This document shows positions 17,678 through 26,136 of a stretch of DNA of 64,000 nucleotides, piece by piece. Numbering within the stretch: position 1 is the first letter of the stretch; the number at the start of each line of letters is the position of its first letter. The translations under genes were made by a program, and so were the position numbers. Where the stretch lies: the NCBI GenBank assembly GCA_016718805.1, contig JADKCP010000005.1:62001-126000 (forward strand). Reading direction: 5' to 3'. The notes under the pieces are model-generated. The model worked only from the letters and a program-made list of their open reading frames with translations. It made no database searches and was not told the origin of the DNA. Source of the DNA: Bacteroidota bacterium (GTDB taxonomy: Bacteria > Bacteroidota > Bacteroidia > UBA4408).

Positions 17678-18088
17678 ATGAATTATTGGTTAATTAAATC
17701 GGAACCATTTAAATTTTCGTGGCAACAATTTAAAGCAGCTAAAATTGCCAGCTGGGATGGAGTGCGCAACTATGCTGCACGCAATAATTTACGTGCCATG
17801 AAAAAGGGCGATCTTGCCTTGTTTTACCACAGTAATGAAGGACTCGAAATTGTTGGAATTGCCAAAGTAAAGAAGGAACATTATCAAGATCCCACAACCA
17901 CAGATACCAATTGGTTAGCAGTTGATTTTATTCCCTTTAAAACTCTAAAAAATCCGGTAAGTCTTTCACAAATTAAAGCCGATAAAAAACTTCAAGAAAT
18001 GCAATTGATTAAAATCAGTCGCCTTTCTGTTGCTGCAGTAAAAAAAGAAGAGTTCGATTATATTCTTGAACTAGCTGAAAATGGTTGA
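17678..18088 (+). CDS. EVE domain-containing protein
   Basis: 136 residues, entirely one EVE domain (PUA/YTH-like fold). MNYWLIKSEP at the start, the SWDGVRNYAARNNLRAMKKGD segment (in part), FYHSNEGLEIVGIAKV and a WLAVDF strand all match the family, whose human member is THYN1. EVE domains bind modified bases in DNA or RNA. Stand-alone bacterial copies are common housekeeping genes of unknown precise role. It is monocistronic, with no visible restriction partner nearby. Confidence 0.85.
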   Translation: MNYWLIKSEPFKFSWQQFKAAKIASWDGVRNYAARNNLRAMKKGDLALFYHSNEGLEIVGIAKVKKEHYQDPTTTDTNWLAVDFIPFKTLKNPVSLSQIKADKKLQEMQLIKISRLSVAAVKKEEFDYILELAENG

Positions 18089-18118
18089 TTTTTAACAATT
18101 ATAGCATCCATATTTTAT

Positions 18119-18126
18119 TAACTTTG
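18119..18126 (+). promoter_or_regulatory. Candidate -7 element of the TonB receptor gene
   Basis: TAACTTTG fits TAnnTTTG exactly and ends 19 bp before the ATG at 18146. Confidence 0.45.
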
Positions 18127-18145
18127 CCCGCTACAAAAAAAATTT

Positions 18146-20479
18146 ATGCGTATTCAAAAGCCACTACAAATCATCTTTTGCCTGCTTATTTCCATACTGA
18201 TTAATTCCCAAACTGCGCATGCTCAATCAGCAAATATTCGTGGTTTTGTTTATGAAAAAGGAAGTGGTGAACCGGTTATTTTTACCAATGTATATTTGCT
18301 CGGAACAGCTATTGGTGCTACAACCGACGTGAACGGATATTTTTCAATTACCAAAGTTCCGGCGGGAAATTACACGCTTACCGTTACTTATATAGGATGC
18401 GATACTTTAAAATTACCTATAGAAGTTAAAGGCAGTGAAATTATTACCAAAAAATTGTTTCTAGCAAAGTCTTCGGTTAAACTAAGAGATGTGGTTATTT
18501 CTGCTGAAAAACAGGAAGCCGTAACGACGGTGCGTACATCGGTAACAAAAATCACGGCTAAAGAAATTAAGCAACTTCCATCGGTGGGTGGTGAACCCGA
18601 TTTAGCGCAGTATTTACAGGTTATTCCAGGTGTTGTGTTTACGGGTGACCAAGGCGGACAATTGTACATTCGCGGAGGATCACCTATTCAAAATAAGGTA
18701 TTAATGGATGGGATGATTGTTTATAATCCCTTTCATTCAATTGGTTTGTTCTCGGTGTTTGATGCCGATATTATTCGCAATGCCGATGTATATACTGGCG
18801 GGTTCGGAGCTCAATACGCAGGAAGAATTTCTTCCATTATGGACATTACTACCCGCGATGGTAATAAAAAACGTTTGGCTGGAAAGGTATCTGCCACCAC
18901 TTTTGGTGCAAAGGTTTTGCTTGAAGGTCCTTTGGTAAAACAAAAAGAAGATGGTGGAGGAAGCTCTTCCTTTTTAGTATCCTTAAAAAATTCCTACTTA
19001 AACCAGACTTCTAAATCATTATACTCGTATATCGATTCCAATGGATTACCCTACCGCTTTACCGATTTATATGCAAAAATTTCTATAAACGGAAGCAACG
19101 GAAGTAAGTTTAATGTATTTGGATTTAATTTCAACGATAAAGTAAATTACCGCCAAGTAAGCGATTTACACTGGGCTGAATCAGGAGCCGGTAGTAATTT
19201 TGTATTAATTCCCAACAATTCATCAGTATTGGTTAAAGGAAATTTTGCCTATTCAAAATATGGAATTTCACTTACACAAGCTGATCAACAAGAACGTAGA
19301 AGTGATATCAATGGCTTTAATTTAGGATTAGATTTTACCTATTTCTATGGGAAAAACGATTTAACCTATGGTGTTGAAATTTTAGGTTACCGCACCAATT
19401 TTGTGTTTTACAATTCTTTAAACCGCAAACTTTCTCAATTAGACAATACTACCGAAATTGGTGGATTCATTAAATCAAAATTGGTATTTGGAAAATTGCT
19501 GGTTGAACCTAGTTTCCGTTTACATTATTATGCCTCACTTCCGGTTTTTTCGCCCGAGCCTCGACTTGGACTTAAATTTAATGCAAGCGATAAATTCAGA
19601 ATTAAGTTTGCAGGCGGAATGTATACTCAAAATTTAATGAGTGCCGCTTCCGATCGTGACGTAGTTAATTTATTTTATGGTTTCCTTTCTAGTCCTGATA
19701 ATTTACAAGACGAGTTTTTACAAGAAAATGGAAATACCAAAGCAGTAAAAAATGGATTACAGCGTGCTAACCATGTTATACTTGGATTTGAAGGCGACAT
19801 TAAATCGCATCTTACATTAAATATTGAAGGCTATTACAAACAGTTTGGACAATTAACCAATATCAATAAAAACAAAATTTTTGACGATGATGTTACCACC
19901 AGCGACAAACCGGATGTTCAAAAAAAGGATTATATAGTTGAGTCGGGAGATGCTGAAGGTGTGGATATTTCGCTTAAATATGATAAAAAGAGACTGTACT
20001 TATGGGCAGTATATTCCTTAACCTTTGTAAATCGTTGGGATGGAATTTATGCCTATCAACCACACTTCGATCGCCGACATAATGTTAACTTGGTTGGTAC
20101 TTATACTTTTGGAAAAGGCTTGCATTGGGAGTTTGATGCACGTTGGAATTTGGGATCCGGATTTCCATTCTACAAGACCACCGGTTTTTACGAAAAATTG
20201 TATTTTCAAGATGGTGTAAATACTGATTATACAACCGAAAATGGAGATCTTTCATTTCAGTTGGAACCAACCAATACAGGACGTTTACCTTACTATCACC
20301 GCTTGGATATTTCAATAAAGCGAAAATTTGAGGTAGGTACCAATGCTACACTTGAAGCGAATGCAGGAATAACGAATGTTTACAACCGTAAAAATATTTT
20401 TTATCAAGACCGTATAACCAATCAGCGTGTAAACCAATTGCCTTTTTTACCAAGTTTGGGCTTAAATCTGGTGTTTTAA
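18146..20479 (+). CDS. TonB-dependent outer-membrane receptor with CarboxypepD_reg-like domain
   Basis: 777 residues. A signal peptide (cleavage after about residue 26, AHA-QSA) is followed by a CarboxypepD_reg-like beta-sandwich (about 30-115; GFVYEKGSGEPVIFTNVYLLG), a plug domain (about 125-230; GDQGGQLYIRGGSPIQNKVLMDG, in part) and a C-terminal beta-barrel ending in Phe. There is no SusD partner next to it, so it is probably not a polysaccharide-utilisation locus. The ligand is unknown; the small secreted protein 96 bp downstream might be related. Confidence 0.88.
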   Translation: MRIQKPLQIIFCLLISILINSQTAHAQSANIRGFVYEKGSGEPVIFTNVYLLGTAIGATTDVNGYFSITKVPAGNYTLTVTYIGCDTLKLPIEVKGSEIITKKLFLAKSSVKLRDVVISAEKQEAVTTVRTSVTKITAKEIKQLPSVGGEPDLAQYLQVIPGVVFTGDQGGQLYIRGGSPIQNKVLMDGMIVYNPFHSIGLFSVFDADIIRNADVYTGGFGAQYAGRISSIMDITTRDGNKKRLAGKVSATTFGAKVLLEGPLVKQKEDGGGSSSFLVSLKNSYLNQTSKSLYSYIDSNGLPYRFTDLYAKISINGSNGSKFNVFGFNFNDKVNYRQVSDLHWAESGAGSNFVLIPNNSSVLVKGNFAYSKYGISLTQADQQERRSDINGFNLGLDFTYFYGKNDLTYGVEILGYRTNFVFYNSLNRKLSQLDNTTEIGGFIKSKLVFGKLLVEPSFRLHYYASLPVFSPEPRLGLKFNASDKFRIKFAGGMYTQNLMSAASDRDVVNLFYGFLSSPDNLQDEFLQENGNTKAVKNGLQRANHVILGFEGDIKSHLTLNIEGYYKQFGQLTNINKNKIFDDDVTTSDKPDVQKKDYIVESGDAEGVDISLKYDKKRLYLWAVYSLTFVNRWDGIYAYQPHFDRRHNVNLVGTYTFGKGLHWEFDARWNLGSGFPFYKTTGFYEKLYFQDGVNTDYTTENGDLSFQLEPTNTGRLPYYHRLDISIKRKFEVGTNATLEANAGITNVYNRKNIFYQDRITNQRVNQLPFLPSLGLNLVF

Positions 20480-20542
20480 CTAATCAGCGTTTAAATCAGC
20501 TCTATCAGCAATTTATTTTTCCTGTTCAGATAACATAGTAGG

Positions 20543-20569
20543 TATATTCGGGTTCATTTCTTAATTTTG
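20543..20569 (+). promoter_or_regulatory. Candidate -7 elements before the 128-aa gene
   Basis: TATATTCG (20543-20550, one mismatch) and TAATTTTG (20562-20569, exact) fit TAnnTTTG. The second is only 5 bp from the ATG, so the first is the more likely promoter of a transcript with a leader. Confidence 0.3.
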
Positions 20570-20574
20570 AAATA

Positions 20575-20961
20575 ATGAAAAAAGTTGCAGGCCTTTTTTT
20601 ACTTTCCATCTATTTGCTTTTTGCAACCGATTTAAAGGAACTGTTAAAAGTAAATAAACTCGTGCTGCATTATTCTGAAACTAAAGAAATTAATAATTCG
20701 ATTTCGTTCTTTCATTTTCTTGAAATGCACTATGTTACGGATGATGCAAACACAACGGATAATGAACAAGATAAACAGTTGCCTTTTAAATCACCCGACA
20801 GCCTGACTTCAAGTGAGGCTTTTGTATTTTTTACAGTGCATTACACAACGCTTACATTTCTATCTTACGCTACCAAGGCTTTAGAATTCGGGATAACCAA
20901 TGATTTTATTTGCTCTTCTAATTTTCCTAATCTAGTTTGGCATCCGCCTCAATTTTTATAA
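20575..20961 (+). CDS. Small conserved Bacteroidota secreted protein, unknown function
   Basis: 128 residues. The N-terminus MKKVAGLFLLSIYLLFA is a signal peptide or anchor. The body has the pattern ISFFHFLEMHYV, an acidic DN..D stretch, then LPFKSPDSL, and it ends NLVWHPPQFL. I recall similar proteins as uncharacterised small genes in Bacteroidota, with the acidic stretch, LPFK and a terminal HPP as shared marks. The acidic and His residues might bind metal, but this is speculative. It follows the TonB receptor on the same strand. Confidence 0.6.
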   Translation: MKKVAGLFLLSIYLLFATDLKELLKVNKLVLHYSETKEINNSISFFHFLEMHYVTDDANTTDNEQDKQLPFKSPDSLTSSEAFVFFTVHYTTLTFLSYATKALEFGITNDFICSSNFPNLVWHPPQFL

Positions 20962-20966
20962 GCCAT

Positions 20967-21014
20967 AACAAAGGCCTATTGTTTTTAAACACTGTTTAGG
21001 TGTGAACCTTTGTT
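20967..21014 (+). other. Stem-loop after the 128-aa gene
   Basis: An inverted repeat AACAAAGG (20967-20974) / CCTTTGTT (21007-21014), with inner pairing CCTA (20975-20978) / TAGG (20997-21000), starts 5 bp after the stop codon. There is no T run, so it may be a weak terminator or a 3' stabilising structure. The remaining sequence up to 21194 is AT-rich and shows nothing else. Confidence 0.3.
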
Positions 21015-21194
21015 GCCTATAATTAAGTTAAGTCATTTTATTAAATATAATATTCTAATACATTACAAACCCCTGACTTGAGATGTATCAGATAGAATAA
21101 AATATAAAATTCTATATAGATGTTATATTACACTATGACAGAACACTAGTGTAGGATTCGTATACAGTTAATACATTATTCATTCCATTTTATC

Positions 21195-21641
21195 ATGAAA
21201 AATTTTACTCTTATTTCAACCTGTTTTCTTTCAAATAATTTACTATTGGGAGTCTTCAAAAAAGATGATAACTCTTCATCTTATTCCGGTTTAAACACAA
21301 CTTGCACCTTAAACTCCACTCTGGTGCAAGGTACTTTGAAAATTACCTCCTTTATAGATATCGGTAAATATGAAACCAATCACTATATCGGCTATTAATT
21401 TCAATTTAATACTAATGATTGCCTAATTGCTCAAAAAAAAACGGTGCTTGTAAAAATGACATTGGGAGCATTGGTACTAATGATGGTACTTTAAAACTGA
21501 TTTTAATTTTTTGAACAAGAATAGTGTTTGATGAATTGAAAGATGACTGACATTTAGTTCATTATAGCTCGGTTCTAAAAATCAGTAGATGAGAGCGGTG
21601 GAAATGGAGGAACAGATTCTTTGAAAGACGAAAAAAAATAA
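21195..21641 (+). pseudogene. Decayed secreted lipoprotein-like gene
   Basis: Reading begins MKNFTLISTCFLS and soon gives KKDDNSSS, the usual spacer after a lipobox, but the lipobox Cys is lost. Coding similarity then continues through several breaks: an in-frame stop after HYIGY (21396-21398), a frameshift near the A run at about 21434-21442, and more stops. Recognisable later pieces are FQFNTNDCLIAQ, DELKDD and ESGGNGGTDSLKDEKK ending at TAA 21639-21641. Together they outline one protein of about 145 residues of the small Bacteroidota lipoprotein type with a DEL..DW and GGNGGTD ending. Function unknown. The gene is clearly inactivated. Confidence 0.65.
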
Positions 21642-21772
21642 TTAATCAAATCAACTATTTAAAAATACGTTAAAATTAAAATCAAACTTGATTTAGCCGA
21701 ATAGAAATATGAGATATATTTCTTTAATAACTATCAAAACGAACATTCTTAATAATACAAACTTCAAAAAAA

Positions 21773-23341
21773 ATGAAAAAAATAAACTTAATATTATTCT
21801 GCATAGTGCTATTAAATACAACAAAATCTTTAGCACAATACATACTAGACTGGCAACAAAATGCAAGTTTAGACCAAAAACAAACAGTAATGAGTGCTGT
21901 CGACTCACTAGATAATGTTGTTTTAACAGGCTATTTGCAAAGCAATGGAATGTTTACTCGCAAATACACTATGTCGGGAACTTTACTTTGGGAAGTACAA
22001 GATTCCACTGGCATACAAAGCAACTATGAGAAACCCAATTGGGTGAATTGTGATGCAAACAATAATATTCTTGTAGTTGGCAATCGCTATTCACTTGGCA
22101 CCAGTTACGATTATCCCAACGCAATTATAGCATTAAAATATAGTCCGCTTGGTATATTGCTCTGGAGAACTGTAATTCCAATTTCTATACTAATTAATAG
22201 TACAACCTCCTTTAATTGTAGAAGTGTTGTTGATGCTAGTGGTAATTTATATATAGGAACTGCAATAAATAACGGAGCTACACTAATTAAGCTAGATACG
22301 AATGGCAATGTAATTTTCACCCATTCAAGTATTGTAAACGCACCGAAAAACTTTAATGGAATGCGTCTTAGAAATAATAAAATAGCTGTGGCAACAAGCA
22401 GCGGTACACCAAATGTTGCTCCCATTTTTGTATGGGATACCACAGGTACTTTGTTATGGACGGCAAATGCAATTGGAACGCTTGCAGCTGACATTGAAAT
22501 GGATGAAAATGAAAATGTATACGTATTAGGAAGTCTATATCATTTGGTAAATTCTATTACTTGGGATTATGATGCAAAACTTACTAAGTTTAGCTCATCC
22601 GGCAACTTTTTATGGACACACTTGTATGATTTTGGTTCCTATAATTTTACCACGCGCATGACTTATGTAAACAATCGGATAAGTGCAATTGGTTACGGAA
22701 ATTCACTTGGACTTAAATGGCAAACATTTCAAACAGATACGAACGGAACATTACTTTGGTCAGCACCCTACACTGAGGCTGCGCCTTTAACGGCAAGCGA
22801 TTCGTACCCACATTATATTTTAGCCAAACCAACTGGTGAAGTAATCGTTACAGGCGTAGGTGGTCCAACACCTGACCCTTTTAACCCCTCATTTAATCAA
22901 ATGCCAATTGTTCAATACAGCAATACCGGAGTTCAAAATTGGATAAGTACTCCAAATATTTATGCCGGTACCGGCTTGGCCATGGGGTTCGCAAGTGACG
23001 GAAGTTTGTTTGCTATTGGTTCGAGAAATATGTTTGTGTTCCATTATGACATCGTCCCATTAACAGCATCCTCTAATTTTTATTTTGAAAATTCAGTAAA
23101 AATAGTTCCCAATCCATTTGCAACTATTACAACTCTTGAATATAATTTATTGACAACAGAAAATACTTCTCTTGAAATTGTTGATGTTGTTGGAAGAACA
23201 GTAAGAAATATAGCGTTAGAAAATCTCACTTTAGGAAATAATAAAATCAGCCTTGATCTATCCGAATTAAAAAAGGGAATTTATTTCTGCAAAATTAATT
23301 CTCTGAAAAATCAACAAACATTTAAACTCATTAAAAATTAA
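21773..23341 (+). CDS. Secreted SBBP/beta-propeller-like protein with T9SS type A sorting domain
   Basis: 522 residues. The signal peptide (MKKINLILFCIVLLNTTKSLAQ) ends at about residue 22. The body repeats short blades of the form L-x-x-x-G-N-x-L-W-x-x and DTNGNVIFTH / DTTGTLLWT / DTNGTLLWS, suggesting a beta-propeller. The C-terminal 75 residues (NSVKIVPNPF start, GIYFCKI, FKLIKN end) are a type A T9SS sorting domain, so the protein is exported through the type IX system and attached to or released from the surface. Ligand or enzymatic role unknown. It follows the decayed lipoprotein gene by 131 bp. Confidence 0.82.
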   Translation: MKKINLILFCIVLLNTTKSLAQYILDWQQNASLDQKQTVMSAVDSLDNVVLTGYLQSNGMFTRKYTMSGTLLWEVQDSTGIQSNYEKPNWVNCDANNNILVVGNRYSLGTSYDYPNAIIALKYSPLGILLWRTVIPISILINSTTSFNCRSVVDASGNLYIGTAINNGATLIKLDTNGNVIFTHSSIVNAPKNFNGMRLRNNKIAVATSSGTPNVAPIFVWDTTGTLLWTANAIGTLAADIEMDENENVYVLGSLYHLVNSITWDYDAKLTKFSSSGNFLWTHLYDFGSYNFTTRMTYVNNRISAIGYGNSLGLKWQTFQTDTNGTLLWSAPYTEAAPLTASDSYPHYILAKPTGEVIVTGVGGPTPDPFNPSFNQMPIVQYSNTGVQNWISTPNIYAGTGLAMGFASDGSLFAIGSRNMFVFHYDIVPLTASSNFYFENSVKIVPNPFATITTLEYNLLTTENTSLEIVDVVGRTVRNIALENLTLGNNKISLDLSELKKGIYFCKINSLKNQQTFKLIKN

Positions 23342-23389
23342 ATTTTAAAAAAAACACTTGCGAACTAGCAGTAAATACTATTCATACCT

Positions 23390-23397
23390 TATTTTTG
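23390..23397 (+). promoter_or_regulatory. Candidate -7 element of the CDF gene
   Basis: TATTTTTG fits TAnnTTTG exactly, 74 bp upstream of the ATG at 23472. Confidence 0.3.
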
Positions 23398-23471
23398 GAA
23401 TATGTCAAACTAACATTTAAAAAGCTATTTTTAGCGTTTTATTGAGAACAAAAAAACAGAGTATAGGTAAT

Positions 23472-24371
23472 ATGAAGCATTCCATGGAAGAACAAGCCAT
23501 AAAAACAAGCCTTTTTAGCATTGTTGGCAATACCATGTTGGCGCTTATAAAAGGAATTGCAGGTTATTTCGGAAATTCATTTGCCCTCATTGCCGATGCT
23601 ATTGAATCAACCGCCGATATTTTTGCTTCGTGTTTGGTGCTTTTTGGATTAAAATATTCAGGTAAACCTGCTGATAAAAATCATCCTTACGGACATGGGC
23701 GCGTTGAACCTTTGATTACTTTTTTAGTAGTTGGATTTTTAATTATCTCTGCAACCATCATAGCTTATGAAAGTATCCAAAATATTTCAATACCTCATGA
23801 ATTACCACATGCATGGACTTTGTGGATATTAGGTGCCATCATTATTTGGAAAGAACTCTCTTTTAGATGGGTCTTAAAAAAAAGTAAGCAAACCAACAGT
23901 TCCTCCTTAAAAGCAGATGCTTGGCATCACCGAAGCGATGCCATTACATCAGTTGCTGCTTTTGCAGGAATTAGTATTGCCTTGTTTTTGGGCAAAGGAT
24001 ATGAATCGGCTGATGACTGGGCTGCCCTTTTTGCTTCTGCCTTTATTCTTTATAATAGTTATCAAATTTTTAGACCGGCTTTAAGCGAAATAATGGACGA
24101 GCATGTGTACGACGAGTTAATTGAAGAAATACGCGTTATAGCCCTAAAAGTTGATGGAATTGCAGGAACTGAAAAATGTTTCATCCGTAAAGCAGGAATG
24201 AAATTTCACGTTGATTTACACGCCTCAGTGGACGGTAGCATTTCTGTTACTGAAGGGCACGATTTGGCACATGCGCTGAAAAACAAATTGCGGATTGAAT
24301 TACCTCAACTTGGGCATATCTTAATTCACGTTGAACCCTTCTCACCAGAAAATTCAACCATACAAGACTAA
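23472..24371 (+). CDS. Cation diffusion facilitator (CDF) metal/H+ antiporter
   Basis: 299 residues from the ATG at 23472. A TTG at 23442 would add ten poorly conserved residues. Six transmembrane helices occupy about residues 12-195. The metal-site residues are visible as ALIADAIESTADI in TM2 and KADAWHHRSDAITS in TM5 (the HxxxD type). NHPYGHGRVEP after TM2-TM3 is the family signature. A cytoplasmic ferredoxin-like domain (about 205-290) with the typical VDLHASVDGSISVTEGHDLAH segment follows. It exports a divalent metal such as Zn2+, Fe2+ or Mn2+ from the cytoplasm. The exact metal is not certain. Confidence 0.88.
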   Translation: MKHSMEEQAIKTSLFSIVGNTMLALIKGIAGYFGNSFALIADAIESTADIFASCLVLFGLKYSGKPADKNHPYGHGRVEPLITFLVVGFLIISATIIAYESIQNISIPHELPHAWTLWILGAIIIWKELSFRWVLKKSKQTNSSSLKADAWHHRSDAITSVAAFAGISIALFLGKGYESADDWAALFASAFILYNSYQIFRPALSEIMDEHVYDELIEEIRVIALKVDGIAGTEKCFIRKAGMKFHVDLHASVDGSISVTEGHDLAHALKNKLRIELPQLGHILIHVEPFSPENSTIQD

Positions 24372-24456
24372 AGCTTTTGATACATTATGGATGTTGTCAA
24401 CACCTAAACTGTTAACAAAATCAAGCTTTATCACTAACTATTTGCGACTTAACTGA

Positions 24457-24464
24457 TACTTTTG
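24457..24464 (+). promoter_or_regulatory. Candidate -7 element of the T9SS type B protein
   Basis: TACTTTTG fits TAnnTTTG exactly and lies 36 bp before the ATG at 24501. A TTTG at 24441-24444 is only 12 bp upstream, closer than the usual spacing to a -33 element. Confidence 0.4.
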
Positions 24465-24500
24465 TGAAATTAGGTAACTTGTTTTATTAATTCTGTAAAC

Positions 24501-26039
24501 ATGATAAACAATAAATTAGGTAAAAAATGCCTCCTTATTTCGCTGCTGTTTGCTGCGTTTAGTGGGAAGGCTCAGCTGGTGATAAACGAAGTTTCGCAAG
24601 GAGCTCAAAATCCTACCGTTGAATATGTTGAATTAATAGTTACCGGAACCAATACCTGCAGTTCTACTTCACAAGATTTACGCAACTGGATTATTGACGA
24701 CAACAATGGAACCTTTGCTCCTGGAGCAGGCTCCGGAATTGCAGCAGGTTGTATTCGTTTTAAAAATATCGCCTTTTGGCAAAACATAAAAATTGGTACA
24801 CTTATATTAATTTACGACGATGGGGTTACTTCAGTAAATCCATTAATTCCGGCCAATGACCTCAATGCTTCCGATGGTAACTGCCGATTGGTTATTCCCT
24901 ACAGCAATACTTCCTTAATTGAAAAACATGCTACTCAACCGGGTATTTCCAATTCTACCTATCCTGCTACATCAGCAGCATTTACCTCGGCTAATGCTTG
25001 GACCAGTGTTATAGGAATGCGCAATGGAGGAGATGCTTTTCAGGTGCGTAATCCGGCAAATTATTCCACACCGGCGCATGCGGTTAGTTGGGGCGATAAT
25101 GCAAACAACTCTATTATTTATTTTGCCGGCGATGCTGCGAAACGAGTTTTTAATATGAAAAATTTGGTGAACAATAATCCGGCAAATCAAGCAAACTGGA
25201 CCAGCGACTCAACCCTCACAGGTGAAACTCCCGGATTAGCTAACAATGCGCAAAATAATACTTGGATTACTTCGCTATCTAACAACTGCCAAGCTTTTGT
25301 AGGTGCAAATCTCAACATAACTGCTTCTTCGCCTGCACCCTATTGCGCCGGCGAATCTATCGTGTTAAGTTCATCCGTTTCAAACGGAAATGTTTGGTCA
25401 ACCGGAGATACTACTTCTAGCATAACTGTGAGTAGCAACGCCAGCATCAGTTTAACTAATCCTGCTTCCTGTTTTCCTGCTAATTTAAGCTTAACTTTTG
25501 ATACCACCCAAGCAGATTTTAGTGCTGACACAACTGAAGGTTTTGCACCATTAACAGTACATTTTACAAATCAAAGTATGGCAAACGCAACTACTTTTAG
25601 TTGGAATTTTGCTGACGGTACTGCATTAATTGATTCAACAAATCCAAGTCATACTTTTTCAGATGCCGGGGTTTATCAAGTTATGCTAACTGCTTTCACA
25701 ATAAATGGTTGCTTCGATAGTATTAGTTTAAAAATTACGGTTAAAGCACCCCTCGATTTGGAAAACAAATTCGAAATACCCAACATTTTTACTCCCAACA
25801 GCGATGGTGTAAACGATAAGTTTTTAATCCTAAGCAACAATGTTGATAACTTTAAAGGATTAATTTTCGATCGCTGGGGAAACAAAATACACGAATGGAC
25901 CAATATTAACGAGGGTTGGGATGGAAGAACCCGCTCTGGAATGAAAGTAACTTCCGGTGTATTTTTTTACCTAATAGATGTAACTTTTAAGGATGGAACG
26001 AGTATACATCCTAAAGGAACAATAACACTGATTAAGTGA
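24501..26039 (+). CDS. Secreted protein with lamin-tail-like and PKD domains and T9SS type B (CHU_C) sorting domain
   Basis: 512 residues. A signal peptide ends at about residue 24 (GKAQ). A lamin-tail-like domain covers about 25-180 (QLVINEVSQGAQNPTVEYVEL start). A PKD domain lies at about 340-420 (PLTVHFTNQS, FSWNFADGT, SHTFSDAGVYQVML). The C-terminal 90 residues (IPNIFTPNSDGVNDKF, FDRWGNKIHEW, GWDGRTRSG, GVFFYLIDV) are the gliding-motility-associated C-terminal domain, i.e. T9SS type B. Such proteins are delivered to the cell surface, often as adhesins. No catalytic domain is visible. Confidence 0.85.
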   Translation: MINNKLGKKCLLISLLFAAFSGKAQLVINEVSQGAQNPTVEYVELIVTGTNTCSSTSQDLRNWIIDDNNGTFAPGAGSGIAAGCIRFKNIAFWQNIKIGTLILIYDDGVTSVNPLIPANDLNASDGNCRLVIPYSNTSLIEKHATQPGISNSTYPATSAAFTSANAWTSVIGMRNGGDAFQVRNPANYSTPAHAVSWGDNANNSIIYFAGDAAKRVFNMKNLVNNNPANQANWTSDSTLTGETPGLANNAQNNTWITSLSNNCQAFVGANLNITASSPAPYCAGESIVLSSSVSNGNVWSTGDTTSSITVSSNASISLTNPASCFPANLSLTFDTTQADFSADTTEGFAPLTVHFTNQSMANATTFSWNFADGTALIDSTNPSHTFSDAGVYQVMLTAFTINGCFDSISLKITVKAPLDLENKFEIPNIFTPNSDGVNDKFLILSNNVDNFKGLIFDRWGNKIHEWTNINEGWDGRTRSGMKVTSGVFFYLIDVTFKDGTSIHPKGTITLIK

Positions 26040-26094
26040 TGCAAAAAACAATACCAAAAATCGTTAATTTAATTTATTTAAGCGATTAAATGAT

Positions 26095-26119
26095 TAATTT
26101 TGTAGCTTAATTAGCTTTG
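26095..26119 (+). promoter_or_regulatory. Candidate -7 elements before the 1381-aa protein
   Basis: TAATTTTG (26095-26102) and TAGCTTTG (26112-26119) both fit TAnnTTTG exactly, 34 and 17 bp before the ATG at 26137. Confidence 0.35.
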
Positions 26120-26136
26120 TTGGTACAAAGTTAACA

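Noticed and set aside
17678..18088. EVE-domain gene as part of a modification-dependent defence system
   Set aside because: It is a single-domain protein with no nuclease, helicase or restriction partner nearby, so a housekeeping role is more likely.
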